Assembly: GCF_964204645.1 (NCBI RefSeq)
Contig: NC_134027.1
Location: 64,001 to 110,000, forward strand
Source: Tubulanus polymorphus
Lineage: Eukaryota > Nemertea > Palaeonemertea > Tubulaniformes > Tubulanidae
Reading direction: 5' to 3'
Length of the DNA stretch: 46,000 nt
Shown here one piece after another: positions 45,561-46,000 of this stretch. Each line of letters opens with the position of its first letter. Positions within the stretch are counted from its first letter, which is position 1. Below the pieces are notes generated by a model, which did not search any database, was not told the origin of the DNA, and worked only from the letters and a program-made list of their open reading frames with translations. A program made the position numbers and the translations under genes.

Positions 45561-46000
45561 ATATTCTTGGGTCCAGATTTACATGAAAGGTTAATCTCAA
45601 ATCGGTTATGTTACTCGATGTTTTCAATGAGGAAAAAATCTCTAAACGCTGAAGATGACAGATAGGATGAAGTCGAAACGTTGAATAAACTACTACTAGC
45701 TCAAGGAATCAATTCATCTATGTAATTTACATTCCCAGGGTTGGATTTTGTATCATCGTTACAAACACAGATAGTTTCATTATTGGTTTCCCACCTTGAT
45801 ATTCGCTGAAATTCATATCGATCGTTATAGAATTAATACCGAACGCTGAATTAAACAAGACTTTCAACCAATGAAGCGCAAATAAATGATAATCATTGAG
45901 ATCTTCTAGCCACAAGGAGGACGTATAAATGATGAAAAATGGCTTATAAGAAATGATAGTCGGTGATAGATCACGTGTCATGCACTCTCAATCGCGAGAT

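Larger units (their letters stand above)
33709..46000. other. 5' flank of spalt, no gene recognised
   Basis: This is upstream of the proposed promoter. Open frames here are short, repeat-derived or have no recognisable composition. Besides the repeats and candidate sites listed separately, 33.8-34.5, 35.4-36.1, 37.65-38.5, 41.9-42.75 and 45.57-46.0 kb are AT-rich unique sequence with nothing I can assign. AGC triplet runs occur at 34777-34808 and 43195-43216. A developmental regulator such as spalt is expected to have distal enhancers in a region like this. Confidence 0.6.

Overview
The window is animal (metazoan) nuclear DNA. It is AT-rich and mostly non-coding, packed with simple-sequence blocks, minisatellites and short interspersed repeats, and it carries one recognisable protein-coding gene: the 5' half of a spalt/SALL-family zinc-finger transcription factor on the minus strand. 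The gene is recognised from the family's N-terminal motif (starting MSRRKQ), a C2HC zinc finger and a glutamine-rich segment. Repeat content and gene structure suggest an invertebrate bilaterian, perhaps a marine lophotrochozoan. That placement is an inference; no sequence here proves the phylum.

Layout, read in gene direction (right to left). 33.7-46 kb is upstream flanking DNA with no convincing gene. It holds minisatellites (34-bp unit x25 at 44.7-45.6 kb, 23-bp unit at 44.2 kb, 43-46-bp units at 43.4-43.7 kb), a composite tRNA-related repeat with a 24-bp array (40.9-41.4 kb), a large CT block (39.9-40.4 kb), a MITE-like element (37.5 kb), two promoter-like CpG/TATA clusters (36.2 and 42.8 kb) and CTCF-like sites. 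The proposed spalt core promoter is at 33.67-33.71 kb: a TATA box 31 bases before an initiator match. A leader of about 450 nt with three upstream AUGs follows, one of which opens a uORF overlapping the main start. Coding exon 1 (33112-33226) gives 38 residues plus one base. Intron 1 is about 22.9 kb. Exon 2 (9099-10247) gives residues 39-421: C2HC finger, acidic region, Q-rich segment and His run. Intron 2 starts at 9098 and runs out of the window at base 1, so the exons with the paired C2H2 fingers are not here.

Two repeat themes recur. The first is a short core (GGAACTGGGTCC and its complement) that occurs singly and as tandem arrays of 20-46 bp units in intron 2, intron 1 and upstream. 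Several single copies lie at the edge of a longer dispersed family. The second is a tRNA-related SINE-like element that has gained different tandem arrays in its two copies (18.6-19.2 and 40.9-41.4 kb). Most open reading frames in the window are by-products of these repeats or lie antisense to exon 2.

No CRISPR array, bacterial operon, virus, rRNA or intact tRNA gene was seen. All calls were made by eye, without searches.
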